From the NCBI RefSeq assembly GCF_900156465.1, contig NZ_LT707064.1, positions 5,347,001 to 5,411,000 on the forward strand: a stretch of DNA of 64,000 bases, in the 5' to 3' direction. The notes under the pieces are model-generated. The model worked only from the letters and a program-made list of their open reading frames with translations. It did not search any database and was not told the DNA's origin. Position 1 is the first letter of the stretch. Every line of letters starts with the position of its first letter. A program made the position numbers and the translations under genes. The stretch comes from Pseudomonas sp. 7SR1 (lineage in GTDB: Bacteria; Pseudomonadota; Gammaproteobacteria; Pseudomonadales; Pseudomonadaceae). This document shows, one piece after another, positions 10,546 to 21,281 of the stretch.

Positions 10546-11256
10546 GTGGGCAGCATCTACCTGATTCGACATGGCCAGGCCTCCTTTGGTGCGGACGACT
10601 ACGACGTCCTCTCGCCCAATGGCGTACGCCAGGCCCAAGTGCTCGGCAGTCACCTGGCGGAACTCGGTGTCGTATTCGACCGTTGCCTCTCGGGCGACCT
10701 GCGTCGTCAGCAGGACACCGCCACGGGCGCGCTGGGCCGGATGTCCGCCGCCGGCTTGCCGGTTCCCGAGCTGGAAATCGACGCTGCGTTCAACGAGTTC
10801 GACGCCGACGCGGTGATTCGCGCCCTGCTGCCGGACATGCTCCCCCAGGAACCCGAAGCGCTCCACATCCTGCGCAACGCCCCACAGAACCGCGCCGAGT
10901 TCCAGCGCATCTTCGCCTTGATCGTCGAGCGCTGGCTCAGCGGCCGATACGACCCACCCGGGCTGGAAAGCTGGCTGGGGTTCGTGGAACGGGTCCAGGC
11001 CGGCCTGCACCGCCTCCTGGACCAGGCCGACAGCAGCCACAAGATCGCCGTGTTCACCTCCGGCGGCACCATCACCGCCCTGCTTCACCTGATCACCCGG
11101 ATCCCTGCCCCGCAGGCCTTCGAATTGAATTGGCAAATCGTCAACACCTCGCTCAACCACCTGAAATTCAGGGGGCGCGAGGTCGCCCTGGCTTCCTTCA
11201 ACAGTCATGCCCACCTGCAACTGTTGAGGACCCCGGACCTCATCACCTTTCGTTGA
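10546..11256 (+). CDS. Histidine phosphatase family protein (phosphoglycerate mutase-like)
   Basis: A 236-residue protein whose N-terminus GSIYLIRHGQASF carries the RHG catalytic motif (residues 8-10) of the histidine phosphatase superfamily. The second catalytic region appears as AVFTSGGTI; the usual second His is not obvious there (the family often has SHG/TSGG variants in this subgroup). The start is a GTG at 10546; the reading frame is open far upstream but not protein-like there. Substrate unknown. It is followed 52 bp later by an SCP2 lipid-binding gene, a pairing that hints at acyl or lipid metabolism, which is inference. Confidence 0.85.
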   Translation: MGSIYLIRHGQASFGADDYDVLSPNGVRQAQVLGSHLAELGVVFDRCLSGDLRRQQDTATGALGRMSAAGLPVPELEIDAAFNEFDADAVIRALLPDMLPQEPEALHILRNAPQNRAEFQRIFALIVERWLSGRYDPPGLESWLGFVERVQAGLHRLLDQADSSHKIAVFTSGGTITALLHLITRIPAPQAFELNWQIVNTSLNHLKFRGREVALASFNSHAHLQLLRTPDLITFR

Positions 11257-11308
11257 GGTCGAGTTACCGCAGACCCTTGCTGTATCCACCCGAATAAGGA
11301 TCGAAACC

Positions 11309-11626
11309 ATGACCTCCGTAGTCGACGCCGTACAAAAGATGAAAGCCAAGTTCAACGCCGAAGCCGCCAAAGGCCTGGACCTGGTGTTCGGTTTCAACAT
11401 CACCGATGAAAACAAGCAGTACGCCCTCATCGTCAAGAACCAGACCTGTGAATTGCAGGAAGGTGAAAACGCCGATGCCAACTGCACACTAGTCATGGAC
11501 AGCGAAACCCTCAAGGGCATCGTCAGCGGCGAAACCGACGGCATGCAGGCCTTCATGGGTGGCAAGCTGCGCGTCGAAGGCGACATGATGCTGTCGATGA
11601 AGCTATCCGAACTGTTCCCGGCCTGA
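11309..11626 (+). CDS. SCP2 sterol-binding domain protein
   Basis: A 105-residue stand-alone SCP2 fold. The pattern FGFNITDENKQYALIVKNQTCEL ... ANCTLVMDSETLKGIVSGETDGMQAFMGGKLRVEGDMMLSMKLSELF is the whole domain, including the GKLRVEGD turn common to bacterial members. It probably binds acyl chains or acyl-CoA in the cytoplasm; there is no signal peptide. Likely co-transcribed with the preceding histidine phosphatase gene and closed by a hairpin at 11662. Confidence 0.9.
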   Translation: MTSVVDAVQKMKAKFNAEAAKGLDLVFGFNITDENKQYALIVKNQTCELQEGENADANCTLVMDSETLKGIVSGETDGMQAFMGGKLRVEGDMMLSMKLSELFPA

Positions 11627-11661
11627 GACCAGGCGCCCTCGCGGGCGCTGCCCGGCTGCCA

Positions 11662-11694
11662 ACGAATCCCGCCCCCAGGCGGGATTCGTGTTTC
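11662..11694 (+). terminator. Terminator after the SCP2 gene
   Basis: Arms ACGAATCCCGCC / GGCGGGATTCGT (12 bp, 4-base loop), followed by GTTTCT. The T-run is short but the stem is very strong. Confidence 0.7.
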
Positions 11695-11836
11695 TGCCTT
11701 CCCGAGTCTCCCAAGGCACACAACCTTGATCCTCGTCAGTTCACCCTCGCCCCTCAGCCGCTAACTTGACGCCTCCATCAAGGCCAGGGACGGCTCATCG
11801 GGAGCCTGTGCCCGTTCATCTCAAGGAAAGAGACCC

Positions 11837-13555
11837 ATGCCCGCACTGAAGATCATTGTGCTGTCGACCGCGTTCAACGGCCTGACCCAACGCGCCTGGC
11901 TGGACCTGCGCGAGGCCGGTCATCGCCCCAGCGTGGTGCTGTTCAGCGATGACGCCACGGTATGCCGGCAAATCGAAGAGAGCCGCGCCGACCTGGTGAT
12001 CTGCCCGTTTCTCAAGGACCGGGTGCCGGAACGGCTGTGGCGCAACGCCCGCCGTCCGGTGGTGATCATCCACCCTGGCATTGTCGGCGATCGCGGTGCC
12101 AGCGCCCTGGACTGGGCCATCATGCGGCAAGCCGAACGCTGGGGCGTGACGGCATTGCAGGCCGTGGAGGAAATGGACGCCGGACCGATCTGGGCCACCA
12201 GCGAGTTCAAGTTGCCCGAAGGCCTGCGCAAGTCCGAACTGTACAACGGCCTGGTGAGCGATGCGGCCATCCGTTGTATCCGAGAGGTCGTGGAAAAGTT
12301 CGGCAATGGTTTCGTCCCGGTGCCCCTGGACTACAACCGCCGTGACGTGGTCGGCCGCCTGCAACCGAACATGACCCAGGACGACCGGACCTTCAGCTGG
12401 CATGACAGCACCGCATTCATCAAACGCTGCATCGATGCCGCCGACGGTCAGCCAGGCGTGCTGGCAAGCCTGGCCGGTGGCCAGTTCTATCTCTACGACG
12501 CCCATCCGGATGTCCGCAGAGGCCTGCCTGGCGCGCTGCTGGCCGTGCGTGACGATGCGGTGCTGGTAGCCACCGGTGATGCGAGCCTGTGGATCGGCTC
12601 CCTGCGCCGCAAACCGCAGCCCGGCGAACAGAATTTCAAGCGACCGGCGCGCCATGTGCTGGCCGGGCAGTTGGACGACGTCCCGGTGCTGGACGGCTCG
12701 CTGGCCCGGCGACCCTTCAGCGACGAGGCCTACCAACCCATCCGTTATCGCGAATGCGGCCACGTAGGCGAGCTGACGTTCGAGTTCTACAACGGCGCGA
12801 TGAGCACCGAACAATGCCGGCGGCTGATAGACGCTCTGCGCTGGGCCAAGTCCCGGGATACCCGGGTGCTGTTGATCCGGGGCGGACGCGGCAGCTTTTC
12901 CAACGGTGTGCACCTGAACGTGATCCAGGCCGCCGCCGACCCCGGCCTGGAGGCCTGGGCCAACATCCAGGCCATCGATGATGTCTGCCTGGAGTTGCTG
13001 AGCGCCCGGCAACTGGTGGTCAGCGGCCTGACGGGCAATGCCGGGGCTGGCGGCGTGATGCTGGCCCTGGCGGCCGATATCGTGTTGGCGCGCAGCGACA
13101 TCGTGCTCAATCCCCACTACGCGACCATGGGCCTCTACGGCTCCGAATACTGGACCTACAGCCTGCCCCGGGCGGTCGGCCCGGACATGGCCTGGAAGCT
13201 GACCCAGGAGTGCCTGCCCATCAGCGCCCGGCAGGCGTTGCGTTATGGCATGGTCCAGGAAATCGGTCCGCGCTGCCCCGACGAGTTCGGCCTGTGGCTG
13301 TTGCAACGGGCCAACGGCGCCTGGCTCGATCCGGCGTATGAGGCCATCCGGGTCCGCAAGGCCGAACGGAGCTTGCCGGCGATCCAGGCGTGTCGTGACG
13401 GCGAGTTGAAGGAAATGCACCGCGACATGGTGGGCAATCGCCGCGGCTTCGCCGAGAAATGCCGGCATTTCGTGTTCAAGCGCAAGGCCTGCGGTACGCC
13501 TGAGCGCCTGGTCGCGCCATGGGCCCGGGCGACAGAGGCCGAAGCCGCCCGGTGA
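11837..13555 (+). CDS. hoxX: HoxX-like protein (formyl-THF-binding / crotonase fusion)
   Basis: A 572-residue fusion. Residues 1-270 resemble a formyltransferase (IIHPGIVGDRGASALDWAI, EEMDAGPIW), and residues 305-500 a crotonase fold with an oxyanion-hole motif (GNAGAGGVMLALAADIV) followed by NPHYATMGLYGSEYWTY, a HoxX signature. HoxX makes the active-site CO of aerobic [NiFe] hydrogenases from formyl-THF. No hydrogenase structural or hyp genes occur in the window, so the physiological role here is open. The ATG at 11837 follows AAGGAAAGAG. A LysR gene follows 63 bp downstream on the same strand and may be co-transcribed. Confidence 0.88.
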   Translation: MPALKIIVLSTAFNGLTQRAWLDLREAGHRPSVVLFSDDATVCRQIEESRADLVICPFLKDRVPERLWRNARRPVVIIHPGIVGDRGASALDWAIMRQAERWGVTALQAVEEMDAGPIWATSEFKLPEGLRKSELYNGLVSDAAIRCIREVVEKFGNGFVPVPLDYNRRDVVGRLQPNMTQDDRTFSWHDSTAFIKRCIDAADGQPGVLASLAGGQFYLYDAHPDVRRGLPGALLAVRDDAVLVATGDASLWIGSLRRKPQPGEQNFKRPARHVLAGQLDDVPVLDGSLARRPFSDEAYQPIRYRECGHVGELTFEFYNGAMSTEQCRRLIDALRWAKSRDTRVLLIRGGRGSFSNGVHLNVIQAAADPGLEAWANIQAIDDVCLELLSARQLVVSGLTGNAGAGGVMLALAADIVLARSDIVLNPHYATMGLYGSEYWTYSLPRAVGPDMAWKLTQECLPISARQALRYGMVQEIGPRCPDEFGLWLLQRANGAWLDPAYEAIRVRKAERSLPAIQACRDGELKEMHRDMVGNRRGFAEKCRHFVFKRKACGTPERLVAPWARATEAEAAR

Positions 13556-13618
13556 CTGCCGGTATCGGGGAAGCGGGCCAGCTCTTACAATGCCCGCTTC
13601 CCCTGCATCGGCTTGAAC

Positions 13619-14482
13619 ATGGACATCGACCTCGCCCGTACCTTCCTGGAAATCGTCCGTCACGGCAGCCTCGCCGCCGCGGCGGACAAGTTGCATGTCA
13701 CCCAGACGGCGATCACCGCCCGGGTCCAGAAGCTCGAAAGCCAGTTCGGCTGCGCGCTGTTCGTGCGCAATCGCGCCGGCGCACGCCTGACCCCCGACGG
13801 CGAGGCGTTCGTCGTCTACGCCAATCAACTGGTGCAGACCTGGGAGGCGGCTCGCCGGGACCTGCCGTTGCCCGAGGGCTATCGCAATGTGCTGCACCTT
13901 GGCGGCGAGGTCAGCCTGTGCAATCCGTTGATGCTCGGTTGGGCCCGGGAACTGCGCCAGAAGATCCCCGGACATGCCTTGCGCATGGACATCCGCGACG
14001 GTGAAAAACTGTTGCAGCAACTGGAACTGGGCCTGCTGGACGCGGCAGTGGTGTATCAGCCCGAGTACTGGCCACGGCTGCAGGTGGAACAGCTGCTGGA
14101 GGAAAAACTGATCCTGGTGCAATTGGCCAGTTGCCCCGAGCCCTACGTGTACATCGACTGGAGCAGCGACTTCCGACGCCAGCACGACACGGCCCTGCCG
14201 GACAAGGCCAAGGCCGCCGTCACCTTCAACCTCGGCCCCCTGGCCCTGCAATACATCCTGGAGAACGGCGGCAGCGGCTACTTCCGCACACGCGTGGTCC
14301 AGAGCTACCTGGACAGCGGCATCCTTGAGCGGGTCCCCAAGGCGCCGGAATTCAACTACCCCACCTACCTGGTCTATTCCCGGGATCGGGATTCGGCGGC
14401 GCTACAACAAGCGTTCGAAGTGCTGCGGGGCATCGTCAGGGCCGGCAGCGACTGGTCCCAGCGCTGGGATCCGCTGACCTGA
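13619..14482 (+). CDS. LysR-family transcriptional regulator downstream of hoxX
   Basis: A 287-residue LysR regulator: winged helix-turn-helix in residues 3-60 (ARTFLEIVRHGSLAAAADKL ... TQTAITARVQKLESQFG) and a periplasmic-binding-like effector domain after residue 85. The ATG at 13619 is preferred over a TTG six bases earlier. The same orientation and close spacing to hoxX suggest a shared transcript, less usual for LysR genes, which tend to be divergent from their target. The target and effector are unknown. Confidence 0.88.
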   Translation: MDIDLARTFLEIVRHGSLAAAADKLHVTQTAITARVQKLESQFGCALFVRNRAGARLTPDGEAFVVYANQLVQTWEAARRDLPLPEGYRNVLHLGGEVSLCNPLMLGWARELRQKIPGHALRMDIRDGEKLLQQLELGLLDAAVVYQPEYWPRLQVEQLLEEKLILVQLASCPEPYVYIDWSSDFRRQHDTALPDKAKAAVTFNLGPLALQYILENGGSGYFRTRVVQSYLDSGILERVPKAPEFNYPTYLVYSRDRDSAALQQAFEVLRGIVRAGSDWSQRWDPLT

Positions 14483-14549
14483 AGCATTGCGGTGCAGACG
14501 TGGAAAGGGCCGCTACGCGGCCCTATGGAGTACAACCCTCGCCACCAGA

Positions 14550-14786
14550 TTATGTCTTCAAGTGCCGCACGATTTCGTCCTTGATCATCAGTCGCTCCTT
14601 CTTGAGGATTTCCAGGTCTGTGTCAGGCATTCCCGCAGATGTCGGCTTCTCGGCCTCGACAACTTCGGCGTCGAGTCGGGAGTACTTTTCAATCAACGAA
14701 TTCAACCTTGGATTCTCGCTGCGCTTCTGCTGGATCTCGTCTTTTGTGCAAGCAAGATCCTGGCACAAATCATGGGGCACCGGCAT
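14550..14786 (-). CDS. YdcH/DUF465 family small coiled protein
   Basis: A 78-residue protein (MPVPHDLCQDLACTKDEIQQ) with heptad-like helices. The stretch LNSLIEKYSRLDAEVVEAE and the ending LEILKKERLMIKDEIVRHLKT match DUF465 (YdcH). An excellent Shine-Dalgarno AGGAGG sits six bases before the ATG at 14786. Cytoplasmic, function unknown. Convergent with the LysR gene and divergent from the DUF4142 gene. Confidence 0.85.
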   Translation of the reverse strand: MPVPHDLCQDLACTKDEIQQKRSENPRLNSLIEKYSRLDAEVVEAEKPTSAGMPDTDLEILKKERLMIKDEIVRHLKT

Positions 14787-15002
14787 GGAACACCTCCTTT
14801 GGTGGTTCGGTGGCAAACGCCTTTGCGGCGCTCGTCGATTATCAGGATGGCCTCCACAAGCGGGTTCTGTCGACCGCCAATCCGACCGACGGTGACCGTT
14901 CGTCGTACCGTAGCGCTTTGCAATCAAACCTTTGGCCTCGCGTCGCTCTCCATTGAACAGTGACATCAAGATCACTTGTACAACCTGTTCGGAGACATAC
15001 CT

Positions 15003-15524
15003 ATGGACGGATTTACCCTGCGTCAACTCGGCCTGGCAGTTGCCCTGAGTACCAGCATGGGCATGGCATGGGCCGCGAGTTCCAATGACTTTGTCGACAA
15101 CGCGGCGGCCGGTGGCATTGCGGAAATCGAGACCAGCAAGCTGGCACTGCAAAAAAGTGCCTCGGCGGACATCAAGGAGTTCGCCAACAAGATGATCGCC
15201 GACCACACCAAGGCCAACCAGGAGCTGATGTCGCTGGCCAAGAAACACGACATCGAGGTGCCGGACGAAACCACCCTCATGAAGAAGGCCAAGGCCAAGA
15301 TCCTTGAAGTGCGCGATGAGTCCTTCGACGCCGCCTATGCCAACAACCAGGTCATGGCCCACGAAGAAACCATCGCCCTGTTCAAGAAAGAAGCCGAGAC
15401 CGTGACCGACGACAAGAAAGCCGGTAACACCGAACTCAAGGCGTTCGCCCAGAAGATGCTGCCGGACCTGCAGCACCACCTGGAAATGGCCAAGAAACTC
15501 CAGGCCGCACACCCCAGCAAGTAG
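15003..15524 (+). CDS. DUF4142 periplasmic ferritin-like protein
   Basis: A 173-residue exported protein. The N-terminus MDGFTLRQLGLAVALSTSMG with AWA-AS cleavage near residue 25 is a signal peptide. The mature part is a helical bundle with DFVDNAAAGGIAEIETSKLAL and KEFANKMIADHTKANQEL, the DUF4142 pattern. The start at 15003 has GGAG nine bases upstream; a TTG further upstream is not needed. DUF4142 proteins are often stress-induced, but their activity is not known. Ends in a terminator at 15547. Confidence 0.87.
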   Translation: MDGFTLRQLGLAVALSTSMGMAWAASSNDFVDNAAAGGIAEIETSKLALQKSASADIKEFANKMIADHTKANQELMSLAKKHDIEVPDETTLMKKAKAKILEVRDESFDAAYANNQVMAHEETIALFKKEAETVTDDKKAGNTELKAFAQKMLPDLQHHLEMAKKLQAAHPSK

Positions 15525-15546
15525 GCTTCCTAGCCGTGAATAAAGA

Positions 15547-15581
15547 AGGGTCGTCCTCGCATTGAGGGCGACCCTTTTTTT
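15547..15581. terminator. Terminator between DUF4142 gene and downstream gene
   Basis: AGGGTCGTCCTC and GAGGGCGACCCT arms (one mismatch) followed by T7. Strong in the rightward direction. Confidence 0.85.
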
Positions 15582-15592
15582 GCGCGGCTCGA

Positions 15593-15862
15593 TCAGCCGC
15601 CGTCGGTGTCGATATCGGCGTCGGTGCTGTCGCCGGGTTTCGGCCGGTCAGGATCGGGCTTGAAACCCGGGCTGAAGGTGTTGTCGTTATCCTGGTGGCG
15701 TTTTTTCTGATCGACCTCTTCGGCGGCGCTCTGGGCCTGGTCCGCTCCAGCCGGGCTGACCGGGCTGGCGCCGGGCACCTGGGGATCGATGGCCGGATCA
15801 TTGCGCGGCGACGGAGTCTGCGTCTGACCTTGTTGCTGAGAGTTTGCGCGATCGTCGTTCAT
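15593..15862 (-). CDS. Hydrophilic, probably disordered small protein
   Basis: An 89-residue protein (MNDDRANSQQQGQTQTPSPR and onward) made almost wholly of Asp, Pro, Gln, Gly, Ser and Asn, ending STDADIDTDGG. There are no hydrophobic segments or Cys residues. The ATG at 15862 has GAGG upstream; the frame extends further but reads as non-protein. The composition suggests an intrinsically disordered stress-type protein. I do not recognise a family. It lies between the DUF4142 gene and the sensor kinase. Confidence 0.6.
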   Translation of the reverse strand: MNDDRANSQQQGQTQTPSPRNDPAIDPQVPGASPVSPAGADQAQSAAEEVDQKKRHQDNDNTFSPGFKPDPDRPKPGDSTDADIDTDGG

Positions 15863-15958
15863 GGACACCTCTTCATGGCAGAGGCCGGGTCGATGACCGG
15901 CCTTGTTCATTCGAAGGGAACGCAACGGCTTCGGTTCCATTTGTTTGTGCGGGCAGCA

Positions 15959-18070
15959 TCAGCCGCCTAGCAGCGACCGGACCATCCGGGTCAACGCATC
16001 CGGCCCGTAGGGTTTGCTCAGCAGATGGGTATCGGGGCTCAGTTGATGGTTGCGCGAGATGATGTCCCGCGTGTGGCCTGACGTGAACAGCACGGGCACC
16101 GGCGGGGTCTGCACCTTGGCCCAGGCCGCGAGGTCGGAACTCTTGATCAGGCCTGGCATGACCACGTCGGTGAAGATCAGGTCCACCTTGACCCCCTCGA
16201 GCAGCAACTTCATGGCGGCATCGGCATTGGCGGCCGTGAGGGTTCGATAGCCGGACTGTTCCAGCAACTCCACCGATGCACTGCGCACCGCGTCATTGTC
16301 TTCCACCACCAGGATCGTCTCCTGCCTGCCGGGCTGCAGCGAGTAGTGGTGCGTCTGCTCGCCGGCTTCAGGCTGGTAGCTGCGAGGGAAATACATCTGC
16401 GCCCGCGTGCCCTTGCCCGGGTCGCTGGCGATCTCGATATGGCCACCGCTTTGCTTGACGAAGCCGAACACCATGCTCAGCCCCAACCCGGTGCCCTGAC
16501 CATCGGTCTTGGTGGTAAAGAACGGCTCGAATACCTGGCTGAGGATCTCCGGTGGCATGCCGATGCCACTGTCGATCACCGACAATCGCACATAGTCCCC
16601 CGCGCCGATGCCTTTGCCGGCACAGGACGATTCGTCGAGCACGATGTTCTCGCCCAGTATCCGGATGGTGCCCTCGCCGTCCATGGCATCGCGGGCGTTG
16701 ATCGCCAGGTTCAGCAAGGCGTTTTCCAGCTGGTTGCGGTCCACGTGAATGCACCAGGGTTCGTCGGGCAGTGTCACTTCGATCCGGATGATCTCGCCCA
16801 GGGCCCGTTGCAGCAATTCACCCAGGTCGTCGTAGATGCGCCGGGGGTTGTAGACCGCCGGTGACAAGGGCTGGCGACGGGCGAAGGCCAGCAGTTGCGC
16901 AGACAGCTTGGCGCCCCGCTCCACCGCCTCGATGGAGGCGCTGATCCTGCGCTGCACATTGTGATTGTCCGGCTCGTGGCGAGCCAGCAGGTGCAGGTTG
17001 CCGGCGATCACTTGCAGCAGGTTGTTGAAGTCATGGGCCACACCGCCGGTGAGTCCGCCAATGGCCTCCAGCTTCTGGGACTGGCGCAACTGCTCTTCAG
17101 CCGCCAGCCGCGCCTGGACCTCGTCGGCCACCCGCTGCTCCAGGTCACGCGTGAACCTGAGCAGGGACGCTTCGGCGGTCTTGCGTTCGTTGATGTCGAT
17201 CAGCACGCCGGGAAAACGCAGGGGGGCGCCCGAGGCATCGAACTCGCATCGACCGCTGGCCTGCACCCACAGGTCGTCGCCTCCAGGGCCTCGTACCCGG
17301 TATTCGGCATTGAAAGGCGCTCCGGTGCGCAACGTCAGTTCGACCCGCTGGTTGAGCTCATCGAGGTCATCCGGGTGGATACGCTGCCGGGCAATATCGA
17401 TGGGCAATGCTTCCAACGGCGTGTCTGGCGGATAGTTGAACGTACGGGCAAAACGCTCGTCGCCGGACAGGGTGTCGGCCTGGACGTCCCAGACAAACGA
17501 GCCCAGCAGCGGCCCGGCCGATAGGGCCAGCTGGATGCGTTCGTTGACCGCGCGGTAGCTGCGTTCCGCCTCCTGGCGGGCCCGCTCCGACAGGACCAGC
17601 TCGGTGGTTTCCACGACAATCGCCAGCACGCCGGCCGGGGCCTGGTCATCGTCCGGCACGGGGCTGTAGAACAGGTCCATCCACACGTCTTCGGGCTTGC
17701 CGTCACGCAGCAGGACCAGTTCCTTGCTGCGGTAGGACAGCGTGCCGCCGGCCAGGCAGACATCCAGTACGTGGCGATTGAACTCGGCCACTTCCGGCCA
17801 GCCCAGTTCCACCGCGCAGCCCAACAGGTAGGGATGACGCCCACCGGCGAATTCGGCATAGGCATCGTTATAGATCATGAAGCCCTGGCGTCCCCATAGC
17901 ATGACCATCGGCAAGGGCGACGCCAGCAATATCTGCACAGCGCTGCGCAGGCTGGCGGACCACTGTTCGATAGGGCCCAGCTCGGTCCGGCTCCAATCGA
18001 ACGCCCGGATACGCCGGGCCATTTCACCGTCCCACCCGGGACATCCATGAGGCTGGGATAAGAACTGCAT
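15959..18070 (-). CDS. PAS-containing hybrid sensor histidine kinase
   Basis: A 703-residue cytoplasmic hybrid kinase. Order: two PAS-like regions (roughly residues 20-160 and 180-310, the second ending in the PAC signature [20 protein letters not shown]), HisKA with the phospho-accepting His346 in [12 protein letters not shown], HATPase_c ([39 protein letters not shown]), and a C-terminal receiver with Asp635 in [10 protein letters not shown]. No transmembrane segments are visible, so the signal is probably internal. No DNA-binding partner response regulator is adjacent. The start at 18070 is a choice; an in-frame ATG at 18166 is possible. Confidence 0.88.
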   Translation of the reverse strand: MQFLSQPHGCPGWDGEMARRIRAFDWSRTELGPIEQWSASLRSAVQILLASPLPMVMLWGRQGFMIYNDAYAEFAGGRHPYLLGCAVELGWPEVAEFNRHVLDVCLAGGTLSYRSKELVLLRDGKPEDVWMDLFYSPVPDDDQAPAGVLAIVVETTELVLSERARQEAERSYRAVNERIQLALSAGPLLGSFVWDVQADTLSGDERFARTFNYPPDTPLEALPIDIARQRIHPDDLDELNQRVELTLRTGAPFNAEYRVRGPGGDDLWVQASGRCEFDASGAPLRFPGVLIDINERKTAEASLLRFTRDLEQRVADEVQARLAAEEQLRQSQKLEAIGGLTGGVAHDFNNLLQVIAGNLHLLARHEPDNHNVQRRISASIEAVERGAKLSAQLLAFARRQPLSPAVYNPRRIYDDLGELLQRALGEIIRIEVTLPDEPWCIHVDRNQLENALLNLAINARDAMDGEGTIRILGENIVLDESSCAGKGIGAGDYVRLSVIDSGIGMPPEILSQVFEPFFTTKTDGQGTGLGLSMVFGFVKQSGGHIEIASDPGKGTRAQMYFPRSYQPEAGEQTHHYSLQPGRQETILVVEDNDAVRSASVELLEQSGYRTLTAANADAAMKLLLEGVKVDLIFTDVVMPGLIKSSDLAAWAKVQTPPVPVLFTSGHTRDIISRNHQLSPDTHLLSKPYGPDALTRMVRSLLGG

Positions 18071-18203
18071 GGGTCGACTCTGAACCTCGAATAGCTGCTG
18101 GGAATCGGCGTATCGCGAGCCCCTTGTGCTCAGAGCTTCGAGCACGAGGATGGCGTTTGGTTTCATGCCGGGGTGCCATCGCCGATTGGGGTAGCGAGGG
18201 AAC

Positions 18204-21200
18204 TCAGCGAAAATCGCGGCTACGCACGTTGATGCCTGCCAGCAGCCCGGTCAAGTCGCTCAGGCGCCCGGCGATGAGGTGGCGGACCTCGCCGACACTT
18301 TCCCAGCGCCCATCGACCTTGAGCAACTGCGACCCCACCAGCACTTTGCGCTGGCGCTCCGCCAGGTCGCGCCAGACCACCACGTTGAGATTGCCGAATT
18401 CATCTTCCAGGGTGACGAAGGTCACGCCACTGGCCGTACCGGGACGCTGACGGCCGGTCACCAGGCCGGCGACGCTGACGTTGCGCCCATGCTCCACCTC
18501 CTGCAACTCCCGGGAGCTGCGACAGCGGCGGGCACGCAGTTCGGGGCGCAATAAAGCCAACGGATGAGGCCCCAGCGTGGTGCCGAGGGTCGCGTAGTCG
18601 GCGAACAGATTTTCCCCCACCGATGGCTTGGGCAGACTCACCGGCGGCTCTTCCTGGTTGGGCAAACCGGCAAACAGACCCAGTTGTTTCTGCACTCCGG
18701 CCACTTCCCAGCGAGCGCGATGACGATCACCGGCCAGGCCGCGCAAGGCTCCGGCGTCGGCCAGTTGTTCGAGGGCCCGGGTATCGAGTTGCGCGCGCTC
18801 GCCCAGATCGGCCACGTCACCGAAAGCCCGCTGTCGGCGAGCCGCTTCGATACGCCGGGCGTCCTCCTCACGAAAGCCCTTGATCTGGCGCAAGCCCATG
18901 CGGATCGCCGGTTGCCGACCTTCCAGAGGTTCCAGGCTGCAATCCCAATCACTGGCTCGCACGTCCACCGGACGGATCTGCAATTGATGGCGGCGGGCAT
19001 CCTGCAGGATCTGGTCCGGACTGTAGAAACCCATGGGCCAGCTGTTGATCAGGGCGCAAGCGAATGCCGCCGGTTCGTGGCATTTGAGCCAACTGCTGGC
19101 GTAAGTCAGCAACGCGAAACTGGCGGCATGGGATTCGGGAAAGCCGTAATTGCCGAAGCCTTTGATCTGCTCGAAAATCTGCGCAGCGAATTCAGCGGTG
19201 TAACCGTTTTTCTTCATCCCGGCAGCCAGGCGTTCCCGGTGGGGCTCCAGGCCGCCGTGACGTTTCCAGGCGGCCATGGAGCGGCGCAACTGGTCCGCTT
19301 CGCCGGGGGTGTAGTCGGCCGCGACGATGGCGATCTGCATGACCTGTTCCTGGAACAACGGAATGCCCAGGGTGCGCCCAAGGACCGTCTTCAGTTCCGG
19401 TGAAGGGTAAGTAACGGGCTCTTCATCATTGCGGCGTTTGAGGTACGGATGAACCATCCCGCCCTGGATCGGACCGGGGCGCACGATCGCCACTTCGATC
19501 ACCAGGTCGTAGAAATCCTTGGGCTTGAGCCGAGGCAACATGGCCATCTGCGCCCGTGACTCGATCTGGAACACGCCGATGGTGTCGGCGCGGCTGATCA
19601 TGTCGAATGTAGCCTTATCGTCATGAGGCAGGCTGGCCAGGGTGTAGCGTTGCCCCCGATACCCCTCGATCAAGTCGAAACACCGCCGGATCGCACTGAG
19701 CATGCCCAGGGCCAGGATATCCACCTTGAGCAGCCCGACCGCGTCCAGGTCATCCTTGTCCCACTGGATGATGGTGCGCTCGGCCATGGCGGCGTTTTCC
19801 ACCGGTACAAGGGTATCCAGGGGCTGTTCGGAAATCACGAAGCCGCCGGGGTGCTGGGACAGATGCCGGGGAAATCCGATCAGTTGCCGGGTCAGCCCCA
19901 ATACCCGCTGCAGCACCGGACTGTCCGGGTCGAAACCGCCCTCGCGCAAGCGCTCCAGCGGCGGCGCTTCGTCGCTCCAGCGCCCGCAACAGTCGGCCAG
20001 GGCGTTGATCTGGTCCGGCGGCAGGCCCAGGGCCTTGGCGACGTCCCGTACCGCCCCCGCACCGTGGTAGCTGCTGACCACTGCCGTCAACGCCGCACGA
20101 TGGCGACCGTAACGGCGAAACACGTATTGCAGCACTTCTTCACGACGCTCGTGCTCGAAATCGACATCGATGTCCGGCGGCTCATTGCGCTCCCGGGACA
20201 GGAATCGCTCGAACAGCAGGTTGGTCCGGCCGGGGTCGATTTCGGTGATGCCCAAGGCATAGCACACCGCCGAGTTGGCCGCCGAACCGCGCCCCTGACA
20301 GAGAATGTGCCGCTCCCGAGCGAAGCTGACGATGTCCTGCACGGTGAGGAAGTAGCTGTCGTAGCCCAGCTCGGCGATCAGCTCCAGCTCCGTCTCGATC
20401 TGCCGCCGGACCTTGTCATTCACGCCGCCCCCCCAGCGCTTGCGCATGCCCCGCTCGGTCAGCTCGCGCAACCAGGATGTCGGGTCATGGCCCTCGGGAA
20501 CCAGTTCATGCGGGTATTGATAACGCAGTTGACCGAGGTCGAACGTGCAACGCCGGGCGATGTGGAGGGTTTCATCGAGCAAGGCGCGGGGATAGAGCCC
20601 GGCCAGATCCTTGCGGCTGCGCAAGTGGCGCTCACCGTTAGGGTGCAGGCGCTGCCCGGCCTCGGCCACCGTGACGTGGTAACGAATGGCGGTCATGGTG
20701 TCCTGCAAGGCCCGACGGCCACGCACGTGCATGTGCACGTCGCCCGTGGCGACAGCGGCGAGCCCGAGGCGCCCGGCCAGGGCCAGCAAGTCCGCCAGGC
20801 GCTGGCGGTCGTCCTGCCCGCAGTGCAACTGCACCGATAGCCACAAGCGACCGGCAAAGATCGACTGGAGCCAGCGGCCCTGGGCTTCGGCATCGTTGCC
20901 ATCGGGGACCCACAAGGCCAGCAGCCCGGGCAAGGGTTCGTCGAAATCCTCGCGCACGATGCGATAGCGCCCCTTCTCGCTGCGGCGCCGGGCGCGGGTG
21001 ATCAACCGGCACAAGGCCTGGTAGCCCTCCAGGTTCTCCACCAGCAACACCAGTTTCGGACCATGCTCCACCTGGATTTCGCTGCCGACGATCAGGTGCA
21101 GGTCCAGCTCTCTGGCCGCCTGCCAGGCACGGACGATGCCGGCCAGTGTGCATTCGTCGGTGATCGCCAGGGCCCGATAGCCCTGCTCCTTGGCCCGCCG

Positions 21201-21281
21201 ACACAGCTCCAGGGCGCTGGAGGCGCCGCGCTGGAAACTGAAGTTGGACAGGCAATGCAGCTCGGCGTATTCGACAGTCAT
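18204..21281 (-). CDS. dnaE2: Error-prone DNA polymerase DnaE2 (ImuC)
   Basis: The 1025-residue product is the catalytic subunit of the ImuABC translesion polymerase. The PHP domain starts the protein ([22 protein letters not shown]), and the polymerase active-site acidic residues lie in [16 protein letters not shown]. The C-terminal OB-fold ([13 protein letters not shown]) is present. The ATG at 21281 overlaps the imuB stop as ATGA, indicating translational coupling. Upstream in-frame sequence overlaps imuB and is not part of the gene. Length matches the P. aeruginosa homologue. Damage-induced through LexA2 with the genes before it. Confidence 0.95.
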   Translation of the reverse strand: MTVEYAELHCLSNFSFQRGASSALELCRRAKEQGYRALAITDECTLAGIVRAWQAARELDLHLIVGSEIQVEHGPKLVLLVENLEGYQALCRLITRARRRSEKGRYRIVREDFDEPLPGLLALWVPDGNDAEAQGRWLQSIFAGRLWLSVQLHCGQDDRQRLADLLALAGRLGLAAVATGDVHMHVRGRRALQDTMTAIRYHVTVAEAGQRLHPNGERHLRSRKDLAGLYPRALLDETLHIARRCTFDLGQLRYQYPHELVPEGHDPTSWLRELTERGMRKRWGGGVNDKVRRQIETELELIAELGYDSYFLTVQDIVSFARERHILCQGRGSAANSAVCYALGITEIDPGRTNLLFERFLSRERNEPPDIDVDFEHERREEVLQYVFRRYGRHRAALTAVVSSYHGAGAVRDVAKALGLPPDQINALADCCGRWSDEAPPLERLREGGFDPDSPVLQRVLGLTRQLIGFPRHLSQHPGGFVISEQPLDTLVPVENAAMAERTIIQWDKDDLDAVGLLKVDILALGMLSAIRRCFDLIEGYRGQRYTLASLPHDDKATFDMISRADTIGVFQIESRAQMAMLPRLKPKDFYDLVIEVAIVRPGPIQGGMVHPYLKRRNDEEPVTYPSPELKTVLGRTLGIPLFQEQVMQIAIVAADYTPGEADQLRRSMAAWKRHGGLEPHRERLAAGMKKNGYTAEFAAQIFEQIKGFGNYGFPESHAASFALLTYASSWLKCHEPAAFACALINSWPMGFYSPDQILQDARRHQLQIRPVDVRASDWDCSLEPLEGRQPAIRMGLRQIKGFREEDARRIEAARRQRAFGDVADLGERAQLDTRALEQLADAGALRGLAGDRHRARWEVAGVQKQLGLFAGLPNQEEPPVSLPKPSVGENLFADYATLGTTLGPHPLALLRPELRARRCRSSRELQEVEHGRNVSVAGLVTGRQRPGTASGVTFVTLEDEFGNLNVVVWRDLAERQRKVLVGSQLLKVDGRWESVGEVRHLIAGRLSDLTGLLAGINVRSRDFR

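Noticed and set aside
11816..14251. An 811-codon frame antisense to hoxX and the LysR gene
   Set aside because: Low-complexity Gly/Gln/Ala/His-rich translation opposite two recognisable genes; a codon-bias shadow.
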